Part shown: positions 1 to 8,027 of the stretch, in pieces
Layout of the letters: each line of letters begins with the position of its first letter
Position numbering within the stretch: the stretch's first letter is position 1
NCBI GenBank assembly: GCA_949287345.1
Contig: CASEGD010000017.1
Location: 1 to 11,412 of the forward strand
Length of the DNA: 11,412 nt
Origin: an uncultured Phascolarctobacterium sp.
GTDB taxonomy: Bacteria > Bacillota > Negativicutes > Acidaminococcales > Acidaminococcaceae
Direction of reading: 5' to 3'
Made by a program: the position numbers and the translations under genes
The notes under the pieces: generated by a model
Told to the model about the DNA's origin: nothing
The model's input: only the letters and a program-made list of their open reading frames with translations
Database searches by the model: none

Positions 1-28
1 ACACCTCTCTAAACTAAATCATGTATAC

Positions 29-57
29 ATTATACTATACCGCTGATGTTTTGGCTA
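29..57 (-). promoter_or_regulatory. Candidate sigma-A promoter reading out of the left edge
   Basis: On the minus strand, a perfect TATAAT (29-34) lies 17 bp downstream of TAGCCA (52-57), which matches four of six bases of the TTGACA consensus. A purine-rich AGAGAGG at 4-10 could be the ribosome binding site of a gene starting just beyond the left edge. A perfect 10-bp palindrome (ATGTATACAT, 21-30) overlaps the end of the -10 box and the expected transcription start, and could be an operator. The promoter begins only 12 bp after the addA stop. No terminator hairpin is visible between addA and this promoter, so read-through from addBA is possible. Confidence 0.5.
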
Positions 58-69
58 TACACGCTAAAA

Positions 70-3000
70 TTATTCACATTTTTTACAAAAATAGCTGTAC
101 TGGCAGTTGTGGCAGTACGTTGTGCGGCATTCAAAATCAGCCTCGTCCTGTTTGGCAAAAAGCTGCTGCAAATCAGCGGCAATTTGCTGCGGGTCAAAAT
201 CATCCGGCAGCGCCAGTTTTTTACAGCCGCGCAAAAAGTGCAGTTCCGCCGTTTTAACCGGCATTTTAAAAAGCTGCTGCACCGCCAGCTTATACAGCCC
301 CAGCTGATATAAATAGCCTTTAGGCAGCCCGTCCGGCATGTGGCCGGTTTTATAGTCGATAATAGTCAGCGTGTTATCTTCATTAAAAATGACGTTATCA
401 ATAAAGCCGTGGCAGTTGGCGTTAATGCCGTAATCCGCCAAAAGCGGCAGGTTAAATTCCGTTTCGTGCAGCTGCTTAATGTTTAAGCCCGGGTACAAAT
501 CGCTTTGCAGGTAAGTATTAAGCAAATTTTCCGCCTCGGCTGGATTGCCTTTAATGTCATTTTCGTAAGCCGCCTGCATTAAGGCTTTATGCGCGTCGCC
601 GCAATATTTTTCCAGCGCGGCGTGGATTAACGTACCCAGCGTGCGCGCGTCCATGTTGCCCTCGCCTTCCAGCAGCGGCTCAACCTGCGGCATTTGCAGA
701 ATGTAATGGTAATAATAACTGCGCGGGCAAATATCGTACTGCTGCAAGGCGGACGCCGAAAAGTTCTGCTGCCAAGCTTTGCCGTAAGCAGGCAGTGGTT
801 TGATGTTGGCTTTTATTTCGTCAGTCAGCTCAACGCCTTCTGTTAATGTGGTTATTTCTTCCGGCGCGGGGATTTCCGCAGCATCCAGCGCGTTAAAGTT
901 TAAACCGGTGTAGCCCAGCAAAATATTGCGCAACCTTGTAAACCAGTTGTTGGGCCCTTTGCCGTTTTTGTTTGTTTTAACAATGCCGGACATTATTAAC
1001 CTGTCCTTGGCGCGCGTAACGGCAACGTAAAACTGGCGCTGCTTTTCGGCATCGTCCAGTTCTTTGTTCAACTCGCTAATTTTGTTGTACACGCTGCTTG
1101 CCAGCAGGCTGCCGTTAACATCCGCCTTAATGCCAAGGCCGATGTTTTTGTTAAAGCGTATCTGCGTTTTATCCGACTGAATTTTACCGTCCAATACCGG
1201 CAAAATGACGGTCGGGAACTCCAGCCCCTTAGATTTATGGATGGTCATAATCGTAACGGTTTCGCGTTCGTTATCGGCTGGTGCTGATGCTTCTCGCGCC
1301 ACCATAACACGCAGTTTTTTGACGTTGTCAAGGTATTCGCGCAGGCCGCCCTGACGGTGCAGGCAAAAATCGCCTGCCAGGCTGAACAGCTTTTTAACAT
1401 TGGCAAGCTGCTCTGCCCCGCCCGACTGAGCTGCCAAAAGCGCATTAAGGTTTAAGGTTTCTTCAATATATATCAGTAAATCCGTCAGCGGCAGGGATGC
1501 GGCGGCGTTGTAAATATTGCTTAAAGTTTGGGCGCAGTCTGCAAGCTGCGCTTTTTTAGCTTTGTTTAAATAATCCGGGTAAGCCCCGCTTTGCAGCTGC
1601 TGCCACAGGCTTTCGCAGGTTTTATCGTCCTGCATTTTAAAGAACAGCGCAGTAATTGTTTCGTCGTCCATCGCAAAATACGGCGAACGCAGCACACCAG
1701 CCAGTTCCAAATCGCGGCGGCTGTCGGCGCATACTGTAAGCAGGTTGATAAAATCAACAATCTCCTGCCTGCCGTAAAATCCTTTGCCGTCCACCACGGT
1801 GCAGGGAATACCAGCGGCGTTTAAGGTTGCTTCGTAAGTACCGACGTGCGTCATGGCGCGCAGCAAAACTACAATATCGCCGTAAGGCACGCCGTCTTCA
1901 TTGTGTATCGTTTTTATTTTCTGCGCTATGGTGTTGGCTTCGGTCTGGCGTTCGCTAAAAGGCGCGGTTTCGGCATCGTAGCTGATAACAAGCATTTCCG
2001 GCAGCAGTTCGCTTTCGCGGTTCGCCTGCAAGGCTTCAAAATATACATCCTTCGTAGCGTCCAGCCCCAGCAAATCCGGGAAGGTTTCGTTGCACAACTC
2101 CAGTATTTTATCCACCGTGCGGAAGTTATCATCCATAGTGATGTTTTTACCGCCGCCCGCTTCAATATCGCGGCGCACGCGCGCAAACACGTTTACATCC
2201 GCCCCGCGGAAACGGTAAATAGACTGCTTGGGATCGCCGACGATAAACAGCTTGCTGCCACAGAGCTTGTTTTTATCATCGCCGCACAGCAGATAGACAA
2301 TTTCGCGCTGGCGTTCGTTGGTGTCCTGAAACTCGTCCACCATGATGTATTTAAAATTCTGCTGGTATTTATGGCGGATTTCCGGCGAGTTTGCCAAAAG
2401 ATTCAGCGCCATGCTTTCCAAGTCGTCAAAGCCGATTAAGTTCTGTTCCGTTTGCAGGGTTTTAATGTAATCCGTGCAGCCCTGCAAAATCTGCTGCCAG
2501 CAGGCAACAAGCTCCTGCGCACGTTTATCGGTAATGCTCTGGTATAAAGCGTTTAAGGCCTCCTGCGCAGCGGCGACGGTTGCTTTGTCCTTACCGCGCT
2601 TATTCATTGATTGCAGGTGTTCATCAAGTATAGCCTGCTTTTCCGCGTCGGCAAAATCCTTGACGGCTTCAATAACAAGCTCGCGGTTTTCTTCAAGTTT
2701 TTTCAGTTCGTTCCAGTGGGGGCTGTTCTTTTTAAAATTATCCGCACCGGCAACAAGCTCATCAACAAGCTGCACCAGTTCTGCCTGCTTATCGCGCACG
2801 GCGTTTTCGTCAACAGCATACGGCGCAGCCAAATCGCCAAATTCCAAAACTTCATCCGCATGGGCGTAAATGGTATATAACTGGCTTTTAAAGCCGTCGA
2901 TGCCGTATGCACGCACCAAAGTTTCCACAGCGGCATTGCGTTCTGCCAGCGCTTTTTTGATGTAGTTAAAAATGCCGGTCTGCAAAAATTCCGTCATGTC

Positions 3001-3402
3001 GTTTTCTTCGGCGACGTTAAAAGCAGGGTCCAGCTCCGTTTCAACAGGGTTCTCCTTTAAAATGCCGTTACAGAAGCCGTGTATTGTGCTGATACGCGCC
3101 TGGTCAAAGCCCTGACGCTGTTTGTGCCAAAACTCGCGGTTCAGCGCGTCCTCTTTTTCCAGCTCGTACAGGCGTTTGCGGATGCGTTCTTTCATCTCCG
3201 CGGCGGCCTTGCGGGTAAAGGTTATTGCCAAAATTTCCTTGGGCACTACCGCATTTTGCGGATTTTTAATGCCCTGCGCCAGAATATTAATGAAACGCTC
3301 GACAAGTACACGTGTTTTGCCGCTGCCCGCGCCCGCCGATACTGACACGTTGCAGTTTAAAGTGTTGATTGCTGCGGCCTGATTTTCGGTAAAATTAAAC
3401 AT
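70..3402 (-). CDS. addA: AddA, helicase-nuclease subunit of the AddAB double-strand break repair complex
   Basis: This is the UvrD/Rep-type (SF1A) helicase plus RecB-like nuclease subunit of AddAB, which unwinds and resects broken DNA ends in the cytoplasm to load RecA. From the ATG at 3402 it is 1110 aa, a little shorter than Bacillus subtilis AddA (about 1230 aa). Helicase motifs are complete: Q8 in the Q-motif, Walker A AGAGSGKT (23-30), Walker B DEFQDT (356-361), GDPKQS (389-394), motif V around TIHKSKG (H722) and VTRAK (795-799). The C-terminal nuclease shows H927, D1002, D1016 and K1018 (DYKTG), so it should be active. C892, C1097, C1100 and C1106 form a C...CxxCx5C pattern typical of Fe-S nucleases. 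A GTG at 3414 is possible, but the GGAGG (3414-3418) overlaps it and sits 11 nt before the ATG at 3402, so I prefer the ATG. The gene overlaps the addB stop by 8 bp (ATGTTTAA), suggesting translational coupling. Confidence 0.96.
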   Translation of the reverse strand: MFNFTENQAAAINTLNCNVSVSAGAGSGKTRVLVERFINILAQGIKNPQNAVVPKEILAITFTRKAAAEMKERIRKRLYELEKEDALNREFWHKQRQGFDQARISTIHGFCNGILKENPVETELDPAFNVAEENDMTEFLQTGIFNYIKKALAERNAAVETLVRAYGIDGFKSQLYTIYAHADEVLEFGDLAAPYAVDENAVRDKQAELVQLVDELVAGADNFKKNSPHWNELKKLEENRELVIEAVKDFADAEKQAILDEHLQSMNKRGKDKATVAAAQEALNALYQSITDKRAQELVACWQQILQGCTDYIKTLQTEQNLIGFDDLESMALNLLANSPEIRHKYQQNFKYIMVDEFQDTNERQREIVYLLCGDDKNKLCGSKLFIVGDPKQSIYRFRGADVNVFARVRRDIEAGGGKNITMDDNFRTVDKILELCNETFPDLLGLDATKDVYFEALQANRESELLPEMLVISYDAETAPFSERQTEANTIAQKIKTIHNEDGVPYGDIVVLLRAMTHVGTYEATLNAAGIPCTVVDGKGFYGRQEIVDFINLLTVCADSRRDLELAGVLRSPYFAMDDETITALFFKMQDDKTCESLWQQLQSGAYPDYLNKAKKAQLADCAQTLSNIYNAAASLPLTDLLIYIEETLNLNALLAAQSGGAEQLANVKKLFSLAGDFCLHRQGGLREYLDNVKKLRVMVAREASAPADNERETVTIMTIHKSKGLEFPTVILPVLDGKIQSDKTQIRFNKNIGLGIKADVNGSLLASSVYNKISELNKELDDAEKQRQFYVAVTRAKDRLIMSGIVKTNKNGKGPNNWFTRLRNILLGYTGLNFNALDAAEIPAPEEITTLTEGVELTDEIKANIKPLPAYGKAWQQNFSASALQQYDICPRSYYYHYILQMPQVEPLLEGEGNMDARTLGTLIHAALEKYCGDAHKALMQAAYENDIKGNPAEAENLLNTYLQSDLYPGLNIKQLHETEFNLPLLADYGINANCHGFIDNVIFNEDNTLTIIDYKTGHMPDGLPKGYLYQLGLYKLAVQQLFKMPVKTAELHFLRGCKKLALPDDFDPQQIAADLQQLFAKQDEADFECRTTYCHNCQYSYFCKKCE

Positions 3403-6400
3403 CTTCGTCTGCACCTCCCGCAGCTTTTATGCCATAGCGGCGGCAGATATCGCACGCCGGGCAATAATCGCAGCCGTCAACCGCCTGCGGCTTAAAATCG
3501 CCGCTGCGCATAGCGGTTACATAATTTTTTATAAATTCGCCTGTGGCAGATATAAATCCGTTAATGTCTGCGGCTTTAGCATTTTTGCCATAAAACGGCG
3601 GCTTAGCAGCATCATCAAAAAATACGCCGCCTTCACGTTTGCCGGTTTTAAAGCTGTAATAACCGCCGCCCAAAACTTTGCCGCCAAGCTGCTGTGCCGC
3701 CAAAAGATACAGCGGCATCTGCATGTCAAGCCCCTGCTCCATTTTAGCAGGTTTCGGCGGTTCGCCGCTTTTGTAGTCGGTAACAAAAATGCCGCCGTCA
3801 CCGGTATCAATGCGGTCAATGCGCCCCTGCAAATTGATTGGCGCGCCGTCAGTATCAACGCTCACCTGCAAATCCGTATTCGGCCCGAAGGCGCGTTCCA
3901 CCGCCAGCGACTTATAGCCCTGCCAGCTTTGCGCATAGGCGTATTCCGCCTTAACAAAATCAAGAAGCGTCTGCAAAAAACGTTCCTTCTGGTAAGGCAG
4001 CAAAACGGTATCCTTCAATTTGCCGCTGTGCAGATACTCCTCGCACAGCTTTTCAAAAATCTGCTGCATTTCAGCCTGCAATGCGTCCAAAGCATAGTCC
4101 GTCAGCTTCTTGCCGCAGTAACGCTCCGTAAATTCCGCAGCGGCGGCATGCAGCAAATTACCGCGGTCAATGCTCGTAACATTTTCGTCCGCTTCGGCGT
4201 ATTCCTGCTGCTGCCATAAATAGCTGACCAAAAATTTAAACGGGCAGGCAGCGTAAGTTTCCAGCCGCGAGGCGCTGAAGCTGTTGCCAAGATGTTTTTG
4301 AAGCTGTGCCAGCAGGTTTTTATCCGCCAGCACGCCGCTGTAATTATCAAAGCCGCCGTCACGCCAATATTCCAACTCCGTGCGCTCGTTCCAGTTGTAA
4401 AAGCGCTCCGCCAGCCATTCGTTATCACGGTCGGCAGCCGCCAATTTTTCCGCCAGTTCGTTTGCGGACATGGCATTTTCAACACTAACGGCTTCGCACT
4501 TTTCTACCTTCAAAGTACCTTCTGCAAAGGTGTTTTGCAGCATTTCCGCATAGGCGGATGCGCCGCCCCGGTCGTCGCTGTACCAGCTTACCGTCAAACT
4601 TTGCAGCGCTGCGCTGACAGCGGCGGCAAAAAAGTAACGGTCCTCATTTAAACCGGCAATCGTGCCGGGCAGGTCGATACCGAGCGACACCATCATGGCA
4701 CGCTCGTAATCGTTATAAATCCAGTTTTCGGTTTTCAATACAGGGAACTCGCCCTCGCGCACGCCCAGCAAAAAGACGTGCTTGTAGTAAACGCCCTGTA
4801 TGCCGGAAGCTTCTGTAATCAGCACGCCGCCCATATCGCCTTTTTGCAAAATCAGCTCCACACCCTGCACTGCCTCGTAAAAAATATCGGCAAAGTCCTG
4901 CGCACTGATTTTTTTGTGCAGCATGCCGCCTGCTTCGTAGTCGGCCTCTATCTGCGTTAAAATTTTGGTTATCGCCGTTTCCGCCAGCAGGTAGTTTTTA
5001 ATAGCGGCGTGGCCTGCCGTGCCGTTTTTAAAGGCAGCACCCAGCACATTGGCAATGTTTAACTGCTCCAGCAAATTGCTGACGGCGTTGCAGTAATCGC
5101 TGATATTCGCCGATTGCGGCAAACCGCCCGCCAACTCCAAAAGCCTTGTAAATTCCTGTTTGTTTTCCTCATCCAGTACAGCCATACCGTCCTCAACAAA
5201 GGAGGCTGTGGTCTGGTAGTATTTATCCTCTTTTAAGCGCAGTAATTTTTCGGTGTCCAGCTTAAACAGCATTTTAAGCGCCTGGCAGCCCAGCACCTGC
5301 CACAAATTGGCAGCGTCCAACGCCGGTGCGGATGGCACTGCTTTCTTCAGCAGCAGGTAAACAAGTTCCGTCAGCGGCTGATTATTTAATTTGGCGCTTT
5401 GCGGCAGCGATACCGGCACGCCGTATTCATCGCTTAAACGGCGCAGGCCTGCGTAAAAGCTGAAATCGCGCAGTAAAATGATTATATCATCCGCGCTCTC
5501 GCCCTGCTGCAGCAGCTTTTTAACGCTGCGTAAAACGGTGCACACTTCCTGCTCGCGGGTATTAGCTTCAATTAAGCGTATGCCCTTGCCGTCATAGGCG
5601 ATGCCGCTTTCTTCGCCAAGGTTTTCCGCCAGTACGGTCAGCGCATCGGCACGCGGCGGCACCGGCGGGTTTAATTTTTCAACATCCAAAAAGCCGCTCA
5701 AATCAAGATAAGCGTTGGCAGTCGCCGCAAAAATTTCAGGGCGAGCGCCATCATACATCAGCCCCACGTTAATGCCGCAGTGGTTTTTCAGTTCGCGCAG
5801 AAGCTCCACCTGCAAGCCGTCAAACTGGTAAAATTCGCTGAAATACAAATGCTGCCACGGCACAACCGGATGCTCCTGCTGCAAAACGTAAACGGCAAGG
5901 CGGTACAGGCCTTCAACGTCAAACCAGCCTTCTTCCTTTAATTTAAGGCGGTAAGCGGTGTAAACAGCGGCAATTTCGCGGTCCTTCAAGCCCAGCTTGC
6001 CATGCCTGTCCCAGCTGTTCAGCGCTTCGTAAATTTCTTCCATTTTTGCGCCGCTGCGCGATAGCTGCCCCATCAAACCGGTAACGGCTTTCACAAAGCC
6101 CTTCTTTTCTACCAGCACGTTAAAATACGGCAGCTGCTTTTCGGCGGCATAATCTTTCAGTAATTCTTCAACAATCAGCTCCTGCGTGCGGCGCGAGATG
6201 CGTTTTAAATTTGTGTAGCCGTTGGCATTCAGCAGTCCGCCTGCAATATCGTCAAAGTTTTTTACGCGCACCGCGCCTTCCGCGTAAGCGCGCTTTTGCA
6301 GCACGCCGCTGGGCAAAACCAAAAGCGCTTTATCCCAGCCTTGCTGCTCAATTTCATTTATAAAAAACTGTCTGGCACTGCTTCCCAAAGGGACACAATA

Positions 6401-6412
6401 AAGTTTATTCAT
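3395..6412 (-). CDS. addB: AddB, nuclease/Fe-S subunit of AddAB
   Basis: This is the second subunit of the AddAB helicase-nuclease, 1005 aa from the ATG at 6412. It carries a RecB-type nuclease domain near the C-terminus, with D866 (GRIDRID), D879 and K881 (TDYKSG). The Fe-S cysteines known from B. subtilis AddB are all present: C723 (ACP motif), then C981-x2-C984-x5-C990. The N-terminus reads VPLGSSARQ where Bacillus-type AddB has a GxxGxGK[ST] Walker A, so ATP binding appears lost. The rest fits the helicase-like scaffold that reads Chi in AddB, although no helicase motifs are obvious. A TTG at 6427 would add five residues, but GGAG (6419-6422) lies 6 nt before the ATG, which decides the start. 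It is the first gene of the addBA operon and diverges from the gntP-type gene. Identity is supported by its direct coupling to addA. Confidence 0.93.
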   Translation of the reverse strand: MNKLYCVPLGSSARQFFINEIEQQGWDKALLVLPSGVLQKRAYAEGAVRVKNFDDIAGGLLNANGYTNLKRISRRTQELIVEELLKDYAAEKQLPYFNVLVEKKGFVKAVTGLMGQLSRSGAKMEEIYEALNSWDRHGKLGLKDREIAAVYTAYRLKLKEEGWFDVEGLYRLAVYVLQQEHPVVPWQHLYFSEFYQFDGLQVELLRELKNHCGINVGLMYDGARPEIFAATANAYLDLSGFLDVEKLNPPVPPRADALTVLAENLGEESGIAYDGKGIRLIEANTREQEVCTVLRSVKKLLQQGESADDIIILLRDFSFYAGLRRLSDEYGVPVSLPQSAKLNNQPLTELVYLLLKKAVPSAPALDAANLWQVLGCQALKMLFKLDTEKLLRLKEDKYYQTTASFVEDGMAVLDEENKQEFTRLLELAGGLPQSANISDYCNAVSNLLEQLNIANVLGAAFKNGTAGHAAIKNYLLAETAITKILTQIEADYEAGGMLHKKISAQDFADIFYEAVQGVELILQKGDMGGVLITEASGIQGVYYKHVFLLGVREGEFPVLKTENWIYNDYERAMMVSLGIDLPGTIAGLNEDRYFFAAAVSAALQSLTVSWYSDDRGGASAYAEMLQNTFAEGTLKVEKCEAVSVENAMSANELAEKLAAADRDNEWLAERFYNWNERTELEYWRDGGFDNYSGVLADKNLLAQLQKHLGNSFSASRLETYAACPFKFLVSYLWQQQEYAEADENVTSIDRGNLLHAAAAEFTERYCGKKLTDYALDALQAEMQQIFEKLCEEYLHSGKLKDTVLLPYQKERFLQTLLDFVKAEYAYAQSWQGYKSLAVERAFGPNTDLQVSVDTDGAPINLQGRIDRIDTGDGGIFVTDYKSGEPPKPAKMEQGLDMQMPLYLLAAQQLGGKVLGGGYYSFKTGKREGGVFFDDAAKPPFYGKNAKAADINGFISATGEFIKNYVTAMRSGDFKPQAVDGCDYCPACDICRRYGIKAAGGADEDV

Positions 6413-6439
6413 AATTTTCTCCGTCAAAGTTTTTCTTTT

Positions 6440-6468
6440 ATTTTACCACAACTCAGTGACAAACCCAA
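6440..6468 (-). promoter_or_regulatory. Candidate addBA promoter
   Basis: On the minus strand, TAAAAT (6440-6445, five of six bases of the -10 consensus) lies 17 bp downstream of TTGGGT (6463-6468, three of six for -35). Transcription would start near 6433, giving a leader of about 20 nt that contains the GGAG at 6419-6422. A perfect palindrome GCAAATTTGC (6472-6481) sits just upstream of the -35. The -35 match is weak, so this is a plausible but unproven assignment. Confidence 0.35.
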
Positions 6469-6485
6469 AAAGCAAATTTGCCAAT

Positions 6486-6503
6486 AAACAGTGTATGCTG
6501 TTT
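6486..6503. promoter_or_regulatory. Inverted repeat, possible operator between divergent genes
   Basis: AAACAG (6486-6491) and CTGTTT (6498-6503) are exact inverted half-sites around 6 nt. With a 2-nt bulge the symmetry extends outward to CCAA (6481-6484) and TTGG (6503-6506). It sits between the candidate addB and gntP promoters. I do not recognise it as the site of a named regulator, and no regulator gene lies next to it. Chance symmetry in AT-rich DNA cannot be excluded. Confidence 0.25.
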
Positions 6504-6557
6504 TGGTTATATGATAGCTTTTAGTGTAAAATTTTTGTTAAATTTTGTAGAATTTAA

Positions 6558-6586
6558 TTTACAATTGGACAAAATTGATTTATTCT
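6558..6586 (+). promoter_or_regulatory. Candidate promoter of the permease-glycerate kinase operon
   Basis: TTTACA (6558-6563, five of six bases of the -35 consensus) is followed after 17 bp by TATTCT (6581-6586, four of six). Alternative -10-like boxes TATAAA (6586-6591) and TATACT (6601-6606) exist with poorer spacing. Two inverted repeats surround the -35: TTAAATT (6538-6544) with AATTTAA (6551-6557), and AATTTTGT (6541-6548) with ACAAAATT (6569-6576). The region is very AT-rich, so both promoter and repeats could be partly fortuitous. Confidence 0.35.
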
Positions 6587-6631
6587 ATAAAAGATATTTT
6601 TATACTTATATATCTAAGGAGGAATTTTTGT

Positions 6632-8017
6632 ATGTCAGGTTTAGGTTTAATGATAGCGTTTATAATCGCTATCATCGTCATGATTGTCGCTATTTCAAAG
6701 TATAAGATTCATCCGTTCCTTTCCATTATGACGGTTTCTCTTGTGCTTGGCCTTGTTGCAGGTATTCCGCTGGTTGATACCAAAGTGGACGGCAAAACCG
6801 TGCAGGGCATTGCCACTGTTATCGGTTCCGGCTTTTCCGGCACGTTTACCAGTATCGGTATCGTAATTATTTTGGGCGCTTTAATCGGCGGTATTCTTGA
6901 AATTACCGGCGCAGCCTTTAAACTGGCCGACCTTATTATCAAATTAGTCGGCAAAAAGAACCCTGAACTTGCCATTGAACTGATGGGCTGGGTTGTTTCC
7001 ATTCCGGTTTTCTGCGATTCCGGTTTCGTTATTTTAAACCCTATCCGCAAAGCGCTGGTTAAACGCACTTTAGTGCCCAGCGTCGGCATGTCCGTGGCGT
7101 TAAGCGCAGGCCTTTATATTTCTCACGTATTCATTCCGCCTACGCCGGGGCCGATTGCCGCTGCCAACACTTTGGGCATCGGCGACAACCTGCTGCTGGT
7201 TATCGGCATGGGCATGGTTGTTTCTATCTTCCCGCTGATTGCAGGTTACGCTTTTGTTAAATACATTGCCCCAAAAGTTAAAACCCCTGAGGATATTAAC
7301 GACGGCGAAGTTGTAAAAACTTACGAAGAAATCATGGCTGCCCATAAAAATATTCCGGGCGCGTTCAGCTCCCTTGCGCCGATTATCGTGCCTATTTTGC
7401 TGATGGCATTGGGTTCTGTTTCCAACATGGCTAAATGGGGCGGCTTCTTCGGCGAACTGTGCGTATTTTTAGGCACTCCGGTTATCGCATTGGCTGTTGG
7501 CGTAATTTTTGCTATTTTCCAGCTTATCGGCGCAGGCAAAACCGGTGAATTTTATGAGCTTACCAACGAAACCTTAAAAGTTACCGGCCCGATTTTGTTT
7601 GTTACCGCGGCGGGCGGCGTTTTGGGCAAGGTTATCGCCGTAAGCGGCATGGTACAGTTTATTACCGCAAACGCCAGCATTCTGGAAACCATCGGTATTT
7701 TCTTCCCGTTCCTTCTTTCTGCAATTCTCAAAACCGCACAGGGTTCTTCTACCGTTGCGCTTACCACTACCGCAGGCATTGTTGCCCCGCTTCTTGGAGT
7801 GCTTGGGCTTGATACCCCGATGCTTACCACCCTTACCGTTATGGCAATCGGCGCAGGCGCGATGGTTGTTTCCCACGCTAACGACTCCTACTTCTGGGTT
7901 GTTACCAACTTTGGCGAAATGACTCCTGACCAGGGCTACAAAACCCAGACCGTCTGCACCTTTATCCTCGGCGTTTCCGCTATGCTCGGCATCTGGCTGC
8001 TGTCGCTGTTCTGCTGA
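6632..8017 (+). CDS. GntP-family (gluconate:H+ symporter) permease, probable glycerate transporter
   Basis: This 461-aa polytopic inner-membrane protein belongs to the GntP family of proton symporters for gluconate, related sugar acids and D-serine. It is hydrophobic almost throughout, with a hydrophilic loop around residues 220-245. Family-like conserved segments include IPVFCDSGF (124-132), HVFIPPTPGP (165-174), KTAQGSS (367-373) and SHANDSYFW (414-422). Length is normal for the family (about 440-465 aa). The start is fixed by AAGGAGG (6616-6622), 9 nt before the ATG at 6632. An in-frame ATG at 6575 would place this ribosome binding site inside the gene, so I reject it. The stop is 10 nt before the glycerate kinase start, so the two are almost certainly co-transcribed. 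The substrate is inferred from that neighbour to be glycerate. Gluconate or another hydroxy acid is possible, as the sequence alone does not fix specificity. Confidence 0.93.
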   Translation: MSGLGLMIAFIIAIIVMIVAISKYKIHPFLSIMTVSLVLGLVAGIPLVDTKVDGKTVQGIATVIGSGFSGTFTSIGIVIILGALIGGILEITGAAFKLADLIIKLVGKKNPELAIELMGWVVSIPVFCDSGFVILNPIRKALVKRTLVPSVGMSVALSAGLYISHVFIPPTPGPIAAANTLGIGDNLLLVIGMGMVVSIFPLIAGYAFVKYIAPKVKTPEDINDGEVVKTYEEIMAAHKNIPGAFSSLAPIIVPILLMALGSVSNMAKWGGFFGELCVFLGTPVIALAVGVIFAIFQLIGAGKTGEFYELTNETLKVTGPILFVTAAGGVLGKVIAVSGMVQFITANASILETIGIFFPFLLSAILKTAQGSSTVALTTTAGIVAPLLGVLGLDTPMLTTLTVMAIGAGAMVVSHANDSYFWVVTNFGEMTPDQGYKTQTVCTFILGVSAMLGIWLLSLFC

Positions 8018-8027
8018 GAGGTAAACC

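Noticed and set aside
1846..2439. 197-codon plus-strand open frame inside addA
   Set aside because: It lies antisense to the helicase core, has no ribosome binding site or recognisable domain, and addA on the other strand has complete conserved motifs. It is a by-product of codon use.
6413..6427. Five-residue AddB extension from TTG at 6427
   Set aside because: GGAG at 6419-6422 is placed correctly for the ATG at 6412 and would be internal to the longer form.
70..6427. Possibility that the two large nuclease-helicase genes form a phage-defence system
   Set aside because: Gene order, overlap, complete UvrD/RecB motifs in one and AddB-type Fe-S nuclease in the other match housekeeping AddAB, and no defence-type partner or mobile-element hallmark is nearby.
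6575..6631. N-terminal extension of the GntP-family permease from an upstream ATG
   Set aside because: The strong AAGGAGG at 6616-6622 would be inside the coding sequence, and the added residues are not family-like. The ATG at 6632 has ideal spacing.
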